A DNA stretch of 64,000 bases from Aequoribacter fuscus (GCF_009910365.1 NZ_CP036423.1:2170001-2234000), one strand, 5' to 3'. Positions 25,789 to 42,497 are shown, numbered from the stretch's first letter. Translations and numbers: made by a program. Notes: generated by a model not told the origin, from the sequence alone.

Positions 25789-26450
25789 CAACGCACAGCA
25801 CCAGGCAGCAACGGGACAAAATAAACGGACTCAAGCACTTCGTGAATAAACTCGCCACCCTCGCGCACAACAAGGTGTAGCGCTTGTTTTTCGGAGCCCA
25901 CTGGCATCACTAAACGACCGCCATCTGCCAACTGGTCAAGGAGCGCTTGAGGGATGGTATCGCCCGCCGCTGCGACCAAAATACCATCGTAAGGGCCCTT
26001 ATCAGCCCAACCTAACATGCCATCGCCATGCTTACACGAGGCATTCCAAACCTTCAGCGACCGCAGCCGCTGCTTGGCTTTTAAGAGCAACGGTTTAATG
26101 CGCTCGACGCTAAAGACCTGATCGACCAAGCGCGACAATACATAAGTCTGAAACCCAGAACCGGTGCCTATTTCCAGCACATTTTTGCGCGGTCCCGCGG
26201 CAAGTAAGATTTCTGTCATACGTGCGACGGTTAAAGGCTGACTCAAGGTCTGCTGATAGCCGATCGGTAACGCCGTATCTTCGTAGGCTCTATGGGCCAT
26301 GGCTTCGTCTAAAAACAAGTGTCTCGGGGCATTACGCATAACTTCTAGGACGCTTAAGTCTTGCACCCCCTGATCGCACAAACGCTGCACTAAACGCTCG
26401 CGGGTACGCTGCGAGGTCATGCCGATACCCGAGACATCGCGCGTATTCAT
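25788..26450 (-). CDS. pcm: protein-L-isoaspartate O-methyltransferase
   Basis: A 220-residue SAM-dependent enzyme that methylates isoaspartyl residues to start their repair. Family blocks seen are [21 protein letters not shown] near residues 50-70, [15 protein letters not shown] and the SAM-binding motif [16 protein letters not shown] (about 95-110). The ATG overlaps the ispF stop by four bases (ATGA). surE, which usually lies directly before pcm, is not present. Ends in a one-base overlap with the DUF368 gene. Confidence 0.95.
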   Translation of the reverse strand: MNTRDVSGIGMTSQRTRERLVQRLCDQGVQDLSVLEVMRNAPRHLFLDEAMAHRAYEDTALPIGYQQTLSQPLTVARMTEILLAAGPRKNVLEIGTGSGFQTYVLSRLVDQVFSVERIKPLLLKAKQRLRSLKVWNASCKHGDGMLGWADKGPYDGILVAAAGDTIPQALLDQLADGGRLVMPVGSEKQALHLVVREGGEFIHEVLESVYFVPLLPGAVR

Positions 26451-26929
26451 AAGCTCGCCTCAGCAACAATCACCACCGCATGCACGGCGACTCCCTCACC
26501 TCTGCCCATTGGGCCCAGACCCTCGGTAGTCGTAGCCTTAACGCTGACCTGCGTGACCGCAACTTGCATACAGGTCGCCAATGTCTCGCGCATAATATCA
26601 ATAAAGGGACGCAACTTTGGTGCCTGAGCGATGACGGTTATATCGGCATTGTTGAGTTCATAGCCCAACGAACGCACTTTCGACATCACATCGTGCAAAA
26701 ATTCGAGGCTGTTACGGCCTTGATGCCGCGCATCAGTGTCGGGATAGAACAAACCGATATCCCCGAGGGCGAGTGATCCCAGCAGTGCATCGCACAGTGC
26801 ATGAATCAGCACATCTCCATCAGAGTGAGCCTTAAAAGCCTGACTAAAAGGTATATCAACACCACCCAGACGCAGGTGCTCGCCTTCAGTGAAGGCGTGG
26901 ACATCATAGCCATGCCCTATTCGAATCAT
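26447..26929 (-). CDS. ispF: 2-C-methyl-D-erythritol 2,4-cyclodiphosphate synthase
   Basis: A 160-residue zinc-dependent enzyme of the MEP isoprenoid pathway. It begins [13 protein letters not shown], with the metal-binding DxH, continues with [17 protein letters not shown] and ends with the [14 protein letters not shown] active-site loop. The ATG at 26929 overlaps the ispD stop by one base and has an AGAGG site, so a longer start at 26947 is unlikely. It works directly two steps after IspD; the IspE step is not encoded in the window. Confidence 0.97.
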   Translation of the reverse strand: MIRIGHGYDVHAFTEGEHLRLGGVDIPFSQAFKAHSDGDVLIHALCDALLGSLALGDIGLFYPDTDARHQGRNSLEFLHDVMSKVRSLGYELNNADITVIAQAPKLRPFIDIMRETLATCMQVAVTQVSVKATTTEGLGPMGRGEGVAVHAVVIVAEASL

Positions 26930-27621
26930 TACTGCCTCTCTAACCACAGATTCGCCAAATGAAGATCATCGGGCAAGGTCACTTTAATGTTATAGGCGGG
27001 CCCCTCGACAAGACCCACTTCCAATCCTTGAGCCTCGAGCGCGGAGGCCTCATCCGTTATGTTGTGACCAGCCTGTAGACCCGCTCGAAGGGCTGAGCAT
27101 AAATCTTCAACTTTGGCCATTTGAGGTGTTTGCGCGCCCCACAAACCCTCTCGAGAGACCGTTCGATCGATCACACCAGCGCGATTCGAGCGCTTAATCG
27201 TATCACTAATTGGGCGGGCGAGTATTGCCGCTCGATACTGCGAGCGGGCACGCCAGAGCACATCAATATCGCGCGTTTGCAGCATTGGACGAGCTGCATC
27301 GTGCACCATGACCCAATCGCCATCATCGGCCTGCAAGTCAATATATGCGAGCGCATTCAAAACCGAGTTTACGCGCTCAGCGCCGCCCTCTACCTTCACA
27401 ATCTTGGGATGAGTCGCGAAGTCGCTTTCCAAAAACTGACGATCAGAGGCAGACAACGCCACTACGATCTTGTAGGTCGTGGGCCAAGACAGAAAGGTCG
27501 CCAAACAATGATCGAGCAGTGAGCGTCCCCTGAGCTTGGTATACTGCTTCGGGAAATCACCGCCAAAACGTTGACCCACACCTGCCGCAGGAATAACCAC
27601 CCAGCAACGCTCAGCGGCCAT
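26929..27621 (-). CDS. ispD: 2-C-methyl-D-erythritol 4-phosphate cytidylyltransferase
   Basis: A 230-residue nucleotidyltransferase of the MEP pathway. The CTP-binding start is VVIPAAGVGQRFGGDFPKQY; other family blocks are VMVHDAARP and the C-terminal NIKVTLPDDLHLA. AGGAG eight bases before the ATG at 27621 fixes the start, overlapping ftsB by 11 bases; a frame from 27663 lies inside ftsB and is less likely. It sits in the ftsB-ispD-ispF chain of overlapping genes. Confidence 0.96.
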   Translation of the reverse strand: MAAERCWVVIPAAGVGQRFGGDFPKQYTKLRGRSLLDHCLATFLSWPTTYKIVVALSASDRQFLESDFATHPKIVKVEGGAERVNSVLNALAYIDLQADDGDWVMVHDAARPMLQTRDIDVLWRARSQYRAAILARPISDTIKRSNRAGVIDRTVSREGLWGAQTPQMAKVEDLCSALRAGLQAGHNITDEASALEAQGLEVGLVEGPAYNIKVTLPDDLHLANLWLERQ

Positions 27622-27958
27622 CGGGTTGCTCCTGCTTGAGAGCACTCTGAGGGGCTGAGGCATTGGGCTGTCCTGCCGAATTCGACGGAGTCTCCGGAAA
27701 TAAATACAAGGTCTCGCCCCGCTTTATCAAACCAAGATCTTCTCGAGCGCGTTCTTCAATGAGCTCATTAGACGTTTTTAAAGACACGATCTCTTCCAAT
27801 AGCTCGTTATTTTTTTCTTCTAACCGTGCGTTTTCGCGTTCGAGTTGTGTCAAGCGTTGCTTGAGCTCCGCCTGCTCTTGCAACGAACCTTCAGCAAACC
27901 ATAGGCGGTACTGTAACCAGACCAACAGCAGGCTAAGAACCAGCGCCGCCCATTTCAT
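27611..27958 (-). CDS. ftsB: cell division protein FtsB
   Basis: A 115-residue bitopic division protein that bridges FtsQ, FtsL and FtsWI. One N-terminal membrane helix (ALVLSLLLVWLQYRLWF) is followed by a long coiled coil (about residues 25-75, rich in heptads of Leu and Glu) and the family motif ERAREDLGLIKRGETLY. The C-terminal tail of about 25 residues, rich in Ser, Pro, Asn and Gln, is longer than in E. coli. It starts two bases after the eno stop and is probably co-transcribed with it. Confidence 0.93.
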   Translation of the reverse strand: MKWAALVLSLLLVWLQYRLWFAEGSLQEQAELKQRLTQLERENARLEEKNNELLEEIVSLKTSNELIEERAREDLGLIKRGETLYLFPETPSNSAGQPNASAPQSALKQEQPDGR

Positions 27959-27960
27959 AC

Positions 27961-30130
<2,170 letters not shown>

Positions 30131-30145
30131 TTAATGCTTACCGCA

Positions 30146-31831
<1,686 letters not shown>

Positions 31832-31930
31832 TCACGAGAAACAGGCCCTCGTTGATCTTCAAACGCCGCATCAGAATGGGAAATCAGATTATCAGAAAGG
31901 TGGGGTTAGCTCAATCGAATCTGCTGGTGT

Positions 31931-33286
31931 TTATTGCGAAACTTGCCGATAGACAAACGGTGATTTTTCGATTAGCTGGTGCTGCCAATCGACCCTCAGC
32001 CCCGCAATTGTCGGGTGAATTTGGGCTAACAAGTCACTATCAACCACTCGATTCAGAACGCTGACCACACGATCATCAACACACATCACAACTACTGCGC
32101 TGCGCCACCAGGGTGGAACTCGCCACTCGTGCAGCAATTTTGTCAATTTACGACTTGGCTGTTTGCTATGCGTTCTGCAAGATTCACCTGCAAGCGGCGT
32201 ACGAGCACTAAACCGCCCCTGTAACGCCTCCGGGAGATTGACCACCTTAAACAGACCCAAAGCAGACTCTGCGCAAAGTTCGGAATCAGCCTCATACAGC
32301 GTCATTTCGGAACCAACATTGGCGATATCTGAGCAGCAGTAAATACTACCGGCATAGAAACGCAAAGCGTAATGACCTGTTTGAAGTATCGGGCCTTGAT
32401 CATTTTTTACGCCTTCGAGCTGCCGAACAAACTCATCTAACTGAGCTTTCGAGGGCCGGTACAGGCTTAGCTCGGCCAACCAAGCGCGAACTAAGTGTGC
32501 CAGTGCACTGGCGTTTAGCCCCAGAGGTACCTCTAAGATTGGCTCGCCGGTCAGCGCGCGTATCGTCGGTACCTGCAACGTATTCTGTTTGTCCCACATC
32601 GCTTGCAGAAGCTCTATCGAGCGCCCCACCGAAACGGCCGCTTGTGGCCAGCGAGCACGAATCAAAGGTACGAGCTCTTGTCGCAGGAAACCGCGATCAT
32701 ACCGTGTGTCCAGATTGCTGGGATCGAGCACATAATCGGGTGCAATCGCTGTCGCAATTTGTACCAAATCGTTCCTAGCAACGCCTAATAAAGGGCGAAT
32801 GAGCAAACCGACCCCCAAAGACCGCTCAGGCAACATAGATCTCAAGCCTTCCGGCCCCGCACCTCGAAACGCGCGCATTAAGAAGGTTTCTAACTGATCG
32901 TCTTGATGATGCGCGGTCATTAGCACATCTTGCTCGCATATGAGGTCTTCAAATGCACGGTACCGAGCGGCACGAGCCGCCTCTTCTAGCCCGCCACCAG
33001 ACTCGACAACCACCACCGACCTCGCTTCGAACGCAAAGCTAAGCTGCTTAGAGACTCGCTCAACCAAAACACCCCAATTGGCGCTGTCAGGATGCAAACC
33101 ATGATCGATGTAAATAACGGTTACCGGGGGGATGTCGTGCGCGTCACCCAGGGCACGCACGAACGCCATCAGGGCGACAGAATCAGCGCCGCCGCTGACA
33201 CCCAAGAGCCAACGCGGCGCGTCAATATAGCGCAGTAAAAACTGCTCGACGTGCGGGTACTTGCCTAACAAGCCCATGTCGAGCAC
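31931..33286 (-). CDS. tilS: tRNA(Ile)-lysidine synthase
   Basis: A 451-residue enzyme that modifies C34 of the AUA-reading tRNA(Ile) to lysidine. The N-terminal PP-loop GVSGGADSVALMAF (about residues 29-42) binds ATP; MTAHHQDDQLETFLMRAFRGAGPEG is the second family block, and the C-terminal domain contains QPSRKLTKLLHEWRVPPW. It starts at a GTG (33286) or an ATG three codons later; neither has a clear ribosome binding site, so translation may depend on accA just upstream, 9 bases away. Confidence 0.94.
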   Translation of the reverse strand: MLDMGLLGKYPHVEQFLLRYIDAPRWLLGVSGGADSVALMAFVRALGDAHDIPPVTVIYIDHGLHPDSANWGVLVERVSKQLSFAFEARSVVVVESGGGLEEAARAARYRAFEDLICEQDVLMTAHHQDDQLETFLMRAFRGAGPEGLRSMLPERSLGVGLLIRPLLGVARNDLVQIATAIAPDYVLDPSNLDTRYDRGFLRQELVPLIRARWPQAAVSVGRSIELLQAMWDKQNTLQVPTIRALTGEPILEVPLGLNASALAHLVRAWLAELSLYRPSKAQLDEFVRQLEGVKNDQGPILQTGHYALRFYAGSIYCCSDIANVGSEMTLYEADSELCAESALGLFKVVNLPEALQGRFSARTPLAGESCRTHSKQPSRKLTKLLHEWRVPPWWRSAVVVMCVDDRVVSVLNRVVDSDLLAQIHPTIAGLRVDWQHQLIEKSPFVYRQVSQ

Positions 33287-33295
33287 ACAGTGGCG

Positions 33296-34243
33296 CTAAT
33301 TACCAATAGAGAGCAAGCGATCGTAGCGAGCCGCCAGAACGTCGTCTAGGGACTGCGATTTCAAGCGCGCCAGCTCGGTCTCGACATGAGATTTAATTCT
33401 GCTCGCCATACCATCGATATCTCGATGCGCCCCTCCCATAGGCTCGGGAATCGTCGCATCGACAATGCCCAAATCCTGCAGAACAGAGGACGTCACCCCC
33501 ATCGCCGCTGCCGCATCGGGCGCGAATTCTGAGCTTTTCCAGATAATGTTGGCGCAACCTTCAGGAGAGATCACGAAATACGTCGAATATTGCAGCATCG
33601 CCAAGTGGTCACCCACTCCGATTCCCAAGGCACCGCCTGAACTTCCCTCGCCAATGACCACGCACACAATCGGCGTTTTTAGGCGCGACATCACGGCCAA
33701 ATTTTGCGCAATAGCCTCGCTAATGCCCCGCTCTTCAGAATCAATACCTGGGTAGGCTCCCGGAGTATCAATTAAAGTCACGACAGGCATTTTAAAACGT
33801 TCGGCCATTTCCATCAGGCGTAACGCTTTGCGGTAGCCTTCAGGCTTGGGCATACCAAAATTTCGATAGACTTTGTCTTTGACGGAACGTCCTTTTTCTT
33901 GACCAATCACCATGACCGGCTCGCCGTTCAGGCGCGCCACACCGCCGATAATCGCCTTATCGTCGCCGAAATGACGATCGCCGTGGAGCTCATCAAATTC
34001 AGTAAAAATTCTCGGGATATAATCCAGGCTGTATGGACGCTGAGGATGACGAGCCACTTTAACAATGTCCCACGGGCTCAAGTTTGCGTAAATTTTCTCC
34101 GTAAGCTTGGCGCTTTTGCCACGCAGTGTTTGGATTTCTTCCGCGATATCGATACCGTCACCGGCGCCTACCAATTGCAGCTCCTCGATCTTAGCCTCGA
34201 GCTCAGCGATAGGTTGTTCGAAATCCAAATAATTCGGGTTCAT
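33296..34243 (-). CDS. accA: acetyl-CoA carboxylase carboxyltransferase subunit alpha
   Basis: A 315-residue subunit that, with AccD, transfers the carboxyl group from biotin to acetyl-CoA for fatty acid synthesis. It begins [22 protein letters not shown] with a coiled stretch and continues with the crotonase-like core, including [19 protein letters not shown] and [24 protein letters not shown] precedes the ATG. In pseudomonads dnaE lies directly upstream of accA; here oadB is found instead, 83 bases away. Confidence 0.97.
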   Translation of the reverse strand: MNPNYLDFEQPIAELEAKIEELQLVGAGDGIDIAEEIQTLRGKSAKLTEKIYANLSPWDIVKVARHPQRPYSLDYIPRIFTEFDELHGDRHFGDDKAIIGGVARLNGEPVMVIGQEKGRSVKDKVYRNFGMPKPEGYRKALRLMEMAERFKMPVVTLIDTPGAYPGIDSEERGISEAIAQNLAVMSRLKTPIVCVVIGEGSSGGALGIGVGDHLAMLQYSTYFVISPEGCANIIWKSSEFAPDAAAAMGVTSSVLQDLGIVDATIPEPMGGAHRDIDGMASRIKSHVETELARLKSQSLDDVLAARYDRLLSIGN

Positions 34244-34326
34244 TAAGCGACTGTCCTGACAAAAAACGCTAGTTTACAAAACTTTGCCGCCCCAAGCCAT
34301 CGCTGATGCCGCATCCAGTGAATCCG

Positions 34327-35628
34327 TTAAGCACCCACCAACGCGATCATGACGCCAGCCGCCACAGCAGATCCAATAACACCCGCCACATTCGGACCCA
34401 TCGCGTGCATCAGCAAAAAGTTTTGCGGATCGGCCTCAAGCCCCAATTTATTCGAAACGCGCGCAGCCATAGGTACGGCAGATACCCCCGCAGATCCGAT
34501 CAATGGATTCACTTTTTGCTTGGAGAACAGATTCAGACATTTAGCCATCAAAATACCGGCCGCTGTACCAATCGAGAACGCAACAATACCCAGAGCAAGA
34601 ATACCCAGCGTGTTCACATCTAAAAATTTGTCGGCCACCAGTTTGGCGCCTACCGACAAACCCAAAAAGATCGTGGTGATGTTAATCAAGGCGTTCTGGG
34701 CTGTATCTGACAAGCGATCAACTACCCCGCTCTCTCGCATTAAATTACCCAAGCAAAACATACCCAACAAAGGCGCGGCATCTGGCAACAGCAGTGCAAC
34801 CAAGACCAGAAGTATGATCGGGAATAGCACTTTTTCTCGGCGCGACACGTCGCGTAATTGGCTCATGACAATTTTGCGCTCATCCACTGTTGTCAGTGCT
34901 CGCATAATCGGTGGCTGAATCAATGGCACAAGGGCCATATAAGAGTAAGCTGCCACCGCAATAGCGCCCAACAAATCCGGCGCTAGGATGCTTGAAACAT
35001 AAATCGCGGTCGGGCCATCAGCACCGCCGATAATGCCAATCGCTGCAGCGTCAGCCAAACTAAAGTCCATCAGACCGAGCGCACTTAAACCCACAGCACC
35101 TAACACCGTGGCAAAAATGCCGAACTGTGCCGCAGCACCCAAAATGAGGGTTTTGGGGTTGGCCAGCAAGGGGCCAAAATCGGTCATAGCACCCACGCCC
35201 ATAAAAATGACTAAGGGGGCTATACCCGAGCCAATGGCCACCGAGTAAAACTGATACAGCATGCCATCGCTAAATCCCGCGGCATGAGCATAGCTCTCGG
35301 CCAACAGGCGATCCGCGGGAGCCAACCCTTCAAGAAGATGAAGAAGCGCCTTACCCGAGAGATTGTCCGCACCTGCGAGCAGATTAAGCTGGTCAATCAA
35401 GGCGGCCGACCCAAAATGAACGGCGTTCTCAAGCACGGGTGAGGCCAAACCGGCCCCGGGAATATTCGCAAGAACACCTCCGAAACCGATGGGCAAAAGC
35501 AAAAGGGGTTCGAACCCCTTATTGATCGCCAGGTACAACAACAGTAAACAAACGGCAATCATAACGACTTGCCCCATTTCCGCTTGGGCCAATCCTGACG
35601 ATGACCACAGCAATAACAGCTTTTCCAT
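34327..35628 (-). CDS. oadB: oxaloacetate decarboxylase Na+ pump, beta subunit
   Basis: A 433-residue inner-membrane subunit with about nine hydrophobic helices that couples decarboxylation of carboxybiotin to Na+ export. Conserved blocks seen include [53 protein letters not shown] (the Na+-site aspartate region) and [20 protein letters not shown] at the C-terminus. The ATG follows the oadA stop at once. Part of a gamma-alpha-beta operon with oadG and oadA. Confidence 0.94.
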   Translation of the reverse strand: MEKLLLLWSSSGLAQAEMGQVVMIAVCLLLLYLAINKGFEPLLLLPIGFGGVLANIPGAGLASPVLENAVHFGSAALIDQLNLLAGADNLSGKALLHLLEGLAPADRLLAESYAHAAGFSDGMLYQFYSVAIGSGIAPLVIFMGVGAMTDFGPLLANPKTLILGAAAQFGIFATVLGAVGLSALGLMDFSLADAAAIGIIGGADGPTAIYVSSILAPDLLGAIAVAAYSYMALVPLIQPPIMRALTTVDERKIVMSQLRDVSRREKVLFPIILLVLVALLLPDAAPLLGMFCLGNLMRESGVVDRLSDTAQNALINITTIFLGLSVGAKLVADKFLDVNTLGILALGIVAFSIGTAAGILMAKCLNLFSKQKVNPLIGSAGVSAVPMAARVSNKLGLEADPQNFLLMHAMGPNVAGVIGSAVAAGVMIALVGA

Positions 35629-37422
35629 TTAACCGATCACCATCAAATTCATGCCGATCGCTACAGAATCGCCGGCCGTGACATCAATCGAATTAACGAT
35701 ACCATCGGCCGGAGCGCGAATTTCGGTTTCCATTTTCATGGCTTCCAAAATTAACACCACGTCCCCCTGTGAGACTCTGTCACCCACACGTACAGGAACA
35801 CGCACAATGGTGCCCGCGAGTGGCGCAACAATTGAAGCTCCCGCAGTTGGGGTGCGGACAGCGCTGGCTGCAGCAGGTTCTGTGGCTAAAGCGCGCTCCA
35901 CGATCGCACCGAGCTCGCCACTGGGCGCAACTTGAACGCTGTATACTTTACCGTTGACGGCAACATCATAAACCTCTGTGCCACCCGCACTGGGCGCGCT
36001 AACCGCAGCCGCTTTGGGCTCAGCACGATTCTTAGGGTGCGGTTCAAATGCCGACATATCACCGCGGTTCTGAAGAAATTTAAGACCCACCTGAGGGAAC
36101 AAGGCATAGGTCAACACATCGTCAATCCTATTGTCGGCGTCGAGCTCAATACCCTGCTCTGCTGCCAGCTGCTCGAGCTCTTTTGTTAACGTTTGCAGTT
36201 CTGGAGCTAACAAATCTGCTGGCCGGCAGGTAATGGGTTCTGCACCTTCGAGCACGCGCGCCTGCAACTCGACATTGACCGAGGCGGGCGTAGCACCATA
36301 CTCGCCTTTAAGTACACCTGCCGTTTCGCGCGAAATCGACTTGTAGCGCTCCCCAGACAACACATTCATAACCGCCTGCGTACCAACAATTTGCGAGGTG
36401 GGGGTCACCAGGGGAATGTAGCCTAGATCTTCTCGCACACTGGGGATTTCCTCCAGGACCTCGTCTAAGCGATCGACTGCACCCTGCTCACGCAGTTGAT
36501 TTTCCATATTGGTGAGCATGCCGCCGGGGACTTGTGCGACCAAGATACGTGAATCAACCCCCCGCAGTGAGCCCTCAAACTCGGCATATTGCTTACGAAC
36601 TTTGCGAAAATAGGCTGCGATCGATTCTAGCAAGCCGATATCTAACCCTGTATCACGGTCCGTGCCTTGCAAAATTGACACCACAGACTCAGTAGGAGAA
36701 TGACCATAGGTCATCGACATTGAAGAAATTGCCGTATCGACGTTATCAATACCCGCCTCGACGCACTTTAAGATAGTCGCCGTCGACAAACCGGTCGTCG
36801 CGTGGCATTGCATATGAATTGGGATCTCACAGCTAGCCTTCAAGCGCGACACCAATTCGAAACCCTCGTAAGGTCGCAGCAAGCCTGCCATGTCCTTGAT
36901 GGCAATCGAGTCTGCGCCCATATCCTCAAGGCGTTTACCCATATCGACCCACATATCCAATGTGTGCACAGGGCTTAGGGTATAAGACAGCGTGCCTTGG
37001 GCATGTTTGCCCACCCGTTTGACTGCCGCCATGGCCGTTTGCAGGTTGCGCACATCATTCATCGCGTCAAACACTCGGAACACGTCAACGCCATTAATGG
37101 CCGCACGCTCAACAAACGCGTCAACAACATCGTCTGCATAATGCCGGTAACCCAATATATTTTGACCGCGCAAGAGCATTTGTTGAGGCGTATTGGGCAT
37201 GGCTTTTTTCAGTTCTCTGATGCGCTCCCAGGGATCTTCACCCAAATAACGGATACAGGCATCAAACGTTGCGCCGCCCCAGGTCTCAACCGACCAAAAA
37301 CCGACTTTATCCAACTCGCTGGCTATGGGCAGCATATCCTCCAAACGGAATCGGGTCGCCAAAAGCGATTGGTGGGCGTCTCGAAGAACGACGTCGGTAA
37401 TACCCAAAGGCGTTTTAGTCAA
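35629..37422 (-). CDS. oadA: oxaloacetate decarboxylase alpha subunit
   Basis: A 597-residue cytoplasmic subunit with an N-terminal carboxyltransferase domain ([19 protein letters not shown]; metal-binding HMQCHATTG), a hinge, and a C-terminal biotinyl domain with [15 protein letters not shown], whose lysine carries biotin. It transfers CO2 from oxaloacetate to biotin for the membrane pump. The start is a TTG at 37422 with GGAG about nine bases upstream; no ATG alternative retains the conserved [15 protein letters not shown]. Pyruvate carboxylase subunit B is the closest alternative, but the flanking oadG and oadB decide. Confidence 0.95.
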   Translation of the reverse strand: MTKTPLGITDVVLRDAHQSLLATRFRLEDMLPIASELDKVGFWSVETWGGATFDACIRYLGEDPWERIRELKKAMPNTPQQMLLRGQNILGYRHYADDVVDAFVERAAINGVDVFRVFDAMNDVRNLQTAMAAVKRVGKHAQGTLSYTLSPVHTLDMWVDMGKRLEDMGADSIAIKDMAGLLRPYEGFELVSRLKASCEIPIHMQCHATTGLSTATILKCVEAGIDNVDTAISSMSMTYGHSPTESVVSILQGTDRDTGLDIGLLESIAAYFRKVRKQYAEFEGSLRGVDSRILVAQVPGGMLTNMENQLREQGAVDRLDEVLEEIPSVREDLGYIPLVTPTSQIVGTQAVMNVLSGERYKSISRETAGVLKGEYGATPASVNVELQARVLEGAEPITCRPADLLAPELQTLTKELEQLAAEQGIELDADNRIDDVLTYALFPQVGLKFLQNRGDMSAFEPHPKNRAEPKAAAVSAPSAGGTEVYDVAVNGKVYSVQVAPSGELGAIVERALATEPAAASAVRTPTAGASIVAPLAGTIVRVPVRVGDRVSQGDVVLILEAMKMETEIRAPADGIVNSIDVTAGDSVAIGMNLMVIG

Positions 37423-37467
37423 TGGAAACTCTCCTCTTTGTGGTCGCTGCAGCTGATCACTTGGACG

Positions 37468-37704
37468 CTATGTGCGATCGCGATAACGTTTTACCGCCGC
37501 AGCGATTGCAGCGACGGTCTCTTCATTTGGGCTCGCGCCGGATGCCAACGTCGACGTAGACGCTGGCTTAACTGCTTGAGTGGGGGACAAGCTCACGAAC
37601 CAGGCCAATACTCGCATAGCAAGCACCAGCAGCAGTAAAAATAGCACGACCGTCGTCATACCATAGAACATCAGGGTCAGTCCTTGACTGATTAAAGGCT
37701 CCAT
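37468..37704 (-). CDS. oadG: oxaloacetate decarboxylase gamma subunit
   Basis: A 78-residue bitopic protein. After MEPLISQGLTLMFYGMT comes one membrane helix (VVLFLLLLVLAMRVLAWFV), a Pro/Ala/Ser-rich linker and a short C-terminal helix ending AAAVKRYRDRT. It assembles alpha with beta and helps bind zinc in the family. GGAG just before ATG 37704 supports this start over one 33 bases upstream. First gene of the oadGAB operon, divergent from dusC. Confidence 0.88.
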   Translation of the reverse strand: MEPLISQGLTLMFYGMTTVVLFLLLLVLAMRVLAWFVSLSPTQAVKPASTSTLASGASPNEETVAAIAAAVKRYRDRT

Positions 37705-37801
37705 AAGCTCCACCGAACGTAAGTATTGGGCTATCATAGCGCAGCACCCCGCGATTTTGCATTCATCTTTGTTTATAAGTGGTATTCAGAAAAATTTGTC
37801 C

Positions 37802-38773
37802 GTGTCACCGCTCACACTCATGCTGGCCCCCATGGAAGGTGTCATAGACCACACCATGCGAGCACTCTTAACGCGATTGGGGCCTTACCAGCGCTGCGTG
37901 ACCGAGTTCTTGCGGGTCACCGACAAGCTCTTACCTGAGCGTGTTTTTCATAAGATCTGCCCAGAGCTTAAACAGGCGGGCGTAACGTCGAATAACACGC
38001 CAGTGTATCTCCAGCTTTTGGGCAGCAATCCCCAGATATTGGCCAAAAACGCCCTGCGAGCGGTTGATCTGGGCGCTAAGGGCATCGACTTAAATTTTGG
38101 TTGCCCAGCCAAAACTGTCAATAAGTCCAAGGGTGGTGCGTCGCTCTTACAAACGCCCGACCTTGTCGGTGACATCGTTGCCTGCGTTCGCGATCAGGTA
38201 CCGTCCCACATACCTGTCACCGCCAAAGTTCGATTGGGCTTCTCCGACGACACGCTCTTCGAGACCCTAATACGCCGGCTAGATAAGGCTGCTCCTACCG
38301 AGATTACAGTTCACGCGCGGACCAAAGTGCAAGGTTACAAGCCGCCGGCGCACTGGCACCGCATTAACGACGTTAAGTCACTCACAGACATCCCGATTGT
38401 CGCTAACGGTGAAGTTTGGAGTACCGCAGACGCCCTACAATGCGCCAATGTCTCGGGTTGCGATCGCTTGATGTTAGCGCGTGGCGCCCTTATGCGCCCG
38501 GAGCTGGGGCGATTGATTCGACAAGAGCAAAACAATCAACAACAGGAAGTGCTGCCATGGCGCCAAATTGCAGCGCTACTGCTCGAGTTTTTTGAAGCGC
38601 AAGGCCATCACTACGACGCTAAATATACACCAAGCCCGGTCAAGCAATGGCTGGTGTATCTAAAACACTATCACAGTCAAGCTGCGCTGCTATTCGAGCA
38701 AGTAAAACGCATCAAAGACCCATTAGAATTTGGCAAGGCACTGGAGATACACTTACGGTCGACAGACGCGTAG
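37802..38773 (+). CDS. dusC: tRNA-dihydrouridine synthase, DusC type
   Basis: About 323 residues; a flavin enzyme that reduces U16 of tRNA. It has LAPMEGVIDHTMRALLT at the N-terminus, the catalytic-loop region LNFGCPAKTVNKSKGGASLL around residue 100, and VHARTKVQGYKPPAHW followed by PIVANGEVWS. The pattern CVTEFLRVTDKLLPERVFHKICPEL matches DusC rather than DusA or DusB. GTG 37802 gives an N-terminus of normal length; ATG 37820 and an ATG at 37757 are alternatives, none with a clear ribosome binding site. Diverges from oadG. Confidence 0.88.
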   Translation: MSPLTLMLAPMEGVIDHTMRALLTRLGPYQRCVTEFLRVTDKLLPERVFHKICPELKQAGVTSNNTPVYLQLLGSNPQILAKNALRAVDLGAKGIDLNFGCPAKTVNKSKGGASLLQTPDLVGDIVACVRDQVPSHIPVTAKVRLGFSDDTLFETLIRRLDKAAPTEITVHARTKVQGYKPPAHWHRINDVKSLTDIPIVANGEVWSTADALQCANVSGCDRLMLARGALMRPELGRLIRQEQNNQQQEVLPWRQIAALLLEFFEAQGHHYDAKYTPSPVKQWLVYLKHYHSQAALLFEQVKRIKDPLEFGKALEIHLRSTDA

Positions 38774-38828
38774 CACGTGCTATATTGACGCCTTCATTCA
38801 ATACTCATTACTAAAAGGGCATAGAATA

Positions 38829-40373
38829 ATGACCAACGCAGCGTTTGCCGCCGAAGACACAGCTTTTTTCGGGCATCCAAAAGGCTTATTTGTGTGTTTC
38901 GCAACTGAGTTGTGGGAACGCTTTTCATTCTACGGCATGAAGTACCTGCTACTGCTGTATTTGACCAAATACCACTTATTTTCGGATGGAGCCGGCCTAG
39001 AAGTCCTTGGCGGATACGCAGCGCTTGTGTATGCCATGCCCGTTATCGGTGGCCTGCTGGCTGATCGCTATCTCGGCATGCGCAAAGCTGTCATTTTTGG
39101 GGGCATTTTGCTCGTGCTCGGGCACTTAGGCATGGCTTTCGAGGGCGAGCAAGCGCGTATGGTAGCAGGCGAGGTGGTTCAAGACACCCAAGCTCTTCAA
39201 ATCTTTTATGCGTCCTTAGCCTTAATAGTGATTGGTGTGGGCTTTTTAAAACCGAACATCTCGACCATCGTCGGTCAGCTATACAGCAAAGAAGACCCGC
39301 GTCGCGACGCGGGCTTTACCATTTTTTACATGGGTATCAACCTCGGATCGTTCGTCGCAACCCTGTTGTGTGGCTATCTAGGCGAGACCTACGGGTGGCG
39401 TTACGGATTCGGTGCCGCGGGTATCGGCATGTTGTTTGGCTTGGTCACATTCATTCGTGGCCAAAAATATTTACGCGGCCTGGCTGAACCGCCCAGCGAC
39501 GAATTGCTTAAAGAAAAGCTTATGGGTGCATTGTCCCGCGAAAATACCATTTACCTGGGTTCGGTATTTGCGGTCGCCATCGTATGGCAAATGCTGCAAT
39601 TCCATGGAGCCGTTGGCACCTTATTGAATACCTTAAGCGTTATTGTGTTGGTGGGACTGTCTTGGTTTATCGCAACACAGTGTGACGCTGAAGAACGGTC
39701 ACGCATGATTGTATTGATCGTGCTGACACTGTCGAGCGTTGTATTCTGGGCCTTGTTTGAGCAGAGCGCTGCGTCTATGACCTTATATGCCGATCGCGTT
39801 ATGGACCGTAACCTTCTCGGCATGGAATTGACCGCGGCACAATTTGGCTCTTTGAATGCCTTTTTCATCTTTTTGTTCGCACCAGTCTTCGCCCTGCTTT
39901 GGGTCTTCTTAGGCAAGCGCGGCATGGAACCCAGCACTCCCGTCAAGTTCGCGCTGGGAATCATGCAGGCAGGTTTAGGGTTTGGTGCTCTGGTCATTGG
40001 CGCATCCATGCCCGATGAGAGTGGTCGAGTCGCCGCAATCTGGATGGTACTCGCCTACTTGCTGCACACGACAGGAGAGCTTTGCCTGTCACCTGTCGGT
40101 TTGTCTGCGGTCACCAAACTGGCGGTGCACCGAGTGGTCGGCGTGATGATGGGCGCTTGGTTCTTAGCAACTGCATACTCGGAGTTCGTCGCAGCACAGC
40201 TTTCGAAGCTCGCCGCTATTGACACGCACGAGGGTGAGGTCTTGAGTATCAGTGAGGCCCTGGCATCGTACACAGAACTGTTTCAGTTCCTGCTCTGGCT
40301 AGGTTTGGGCGCAGGTATTGCTCTGTTGGTCATTAGCCCTCTGTTGAAAAAAGGCATGCGCGGCATACACTAA
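38829..40373 (+). CDS. POT family proton-coupled oligopeptide transporter
   Basis: A 514-residue major facilitator protein of the peptide/H+ symporter family with about 12-14 hydrophobic helices. The N-terminal ELWERFSFYGMKYLLLLYL carries the proton-coupling ExxER-like motif, and FTIFYMGINLGSFVATLLCGY is the PTR2 signature. The ATG at 38829 follows an AAGGG site and gives the usual family beginning; the 33-codon extension upstream overlaps dusC. It would import di- and tripeptides. It may share a transcript with dusC and the next gene (15 bases away). Confidence 0.92.
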   Translation: MTNAAFAAEDTAFFGHPKGLFVCFATELWERFSFYGMKYLLLLYLTKYHLFSDGAGLEVLGGYAALVYAMPVIGGLLADRYLGMRKAVIFGGILLVLGHLGMAFEGEQARMVAGEVVQDTQALQIFYASLALIVIGVGFLKPNISTIVGQLYSKEDPRRDAGFTIFYMGINLGSFVATLLCGYLGETYGWRYGFGAAGIGMLFGLVTFIRGQKYLRGLAEPPSDELLKEKLMGALSRENTIYLGSVFAVAIVWQMLQFHGAVGTLLNTLSVIVLVGLSWFIATQCDAEERSRMIVLIVLTLSSVVFWALFEQSAASMTLYADRVMDRNLLGMELTAAQFGSLNAFFIFLFAPVFALLWVFLGKRGMEPSTPVKFALGIMQAGLGFGALVIGASMPDESGRVAAIWMVLAYLLHTTGELCLSPVGLSAVTKLAVHRVVGVMMGAWFLATAYSEFVAAQLSKLAAIDTHEGEVLSISEALASYTELFQFLLWLGLGAGIALLVISPLLKKGMRGIH

Positions 40374-40388
40374 GCACACTCAACACCT

Positions 40389-42497
<2,109 letters not shown>

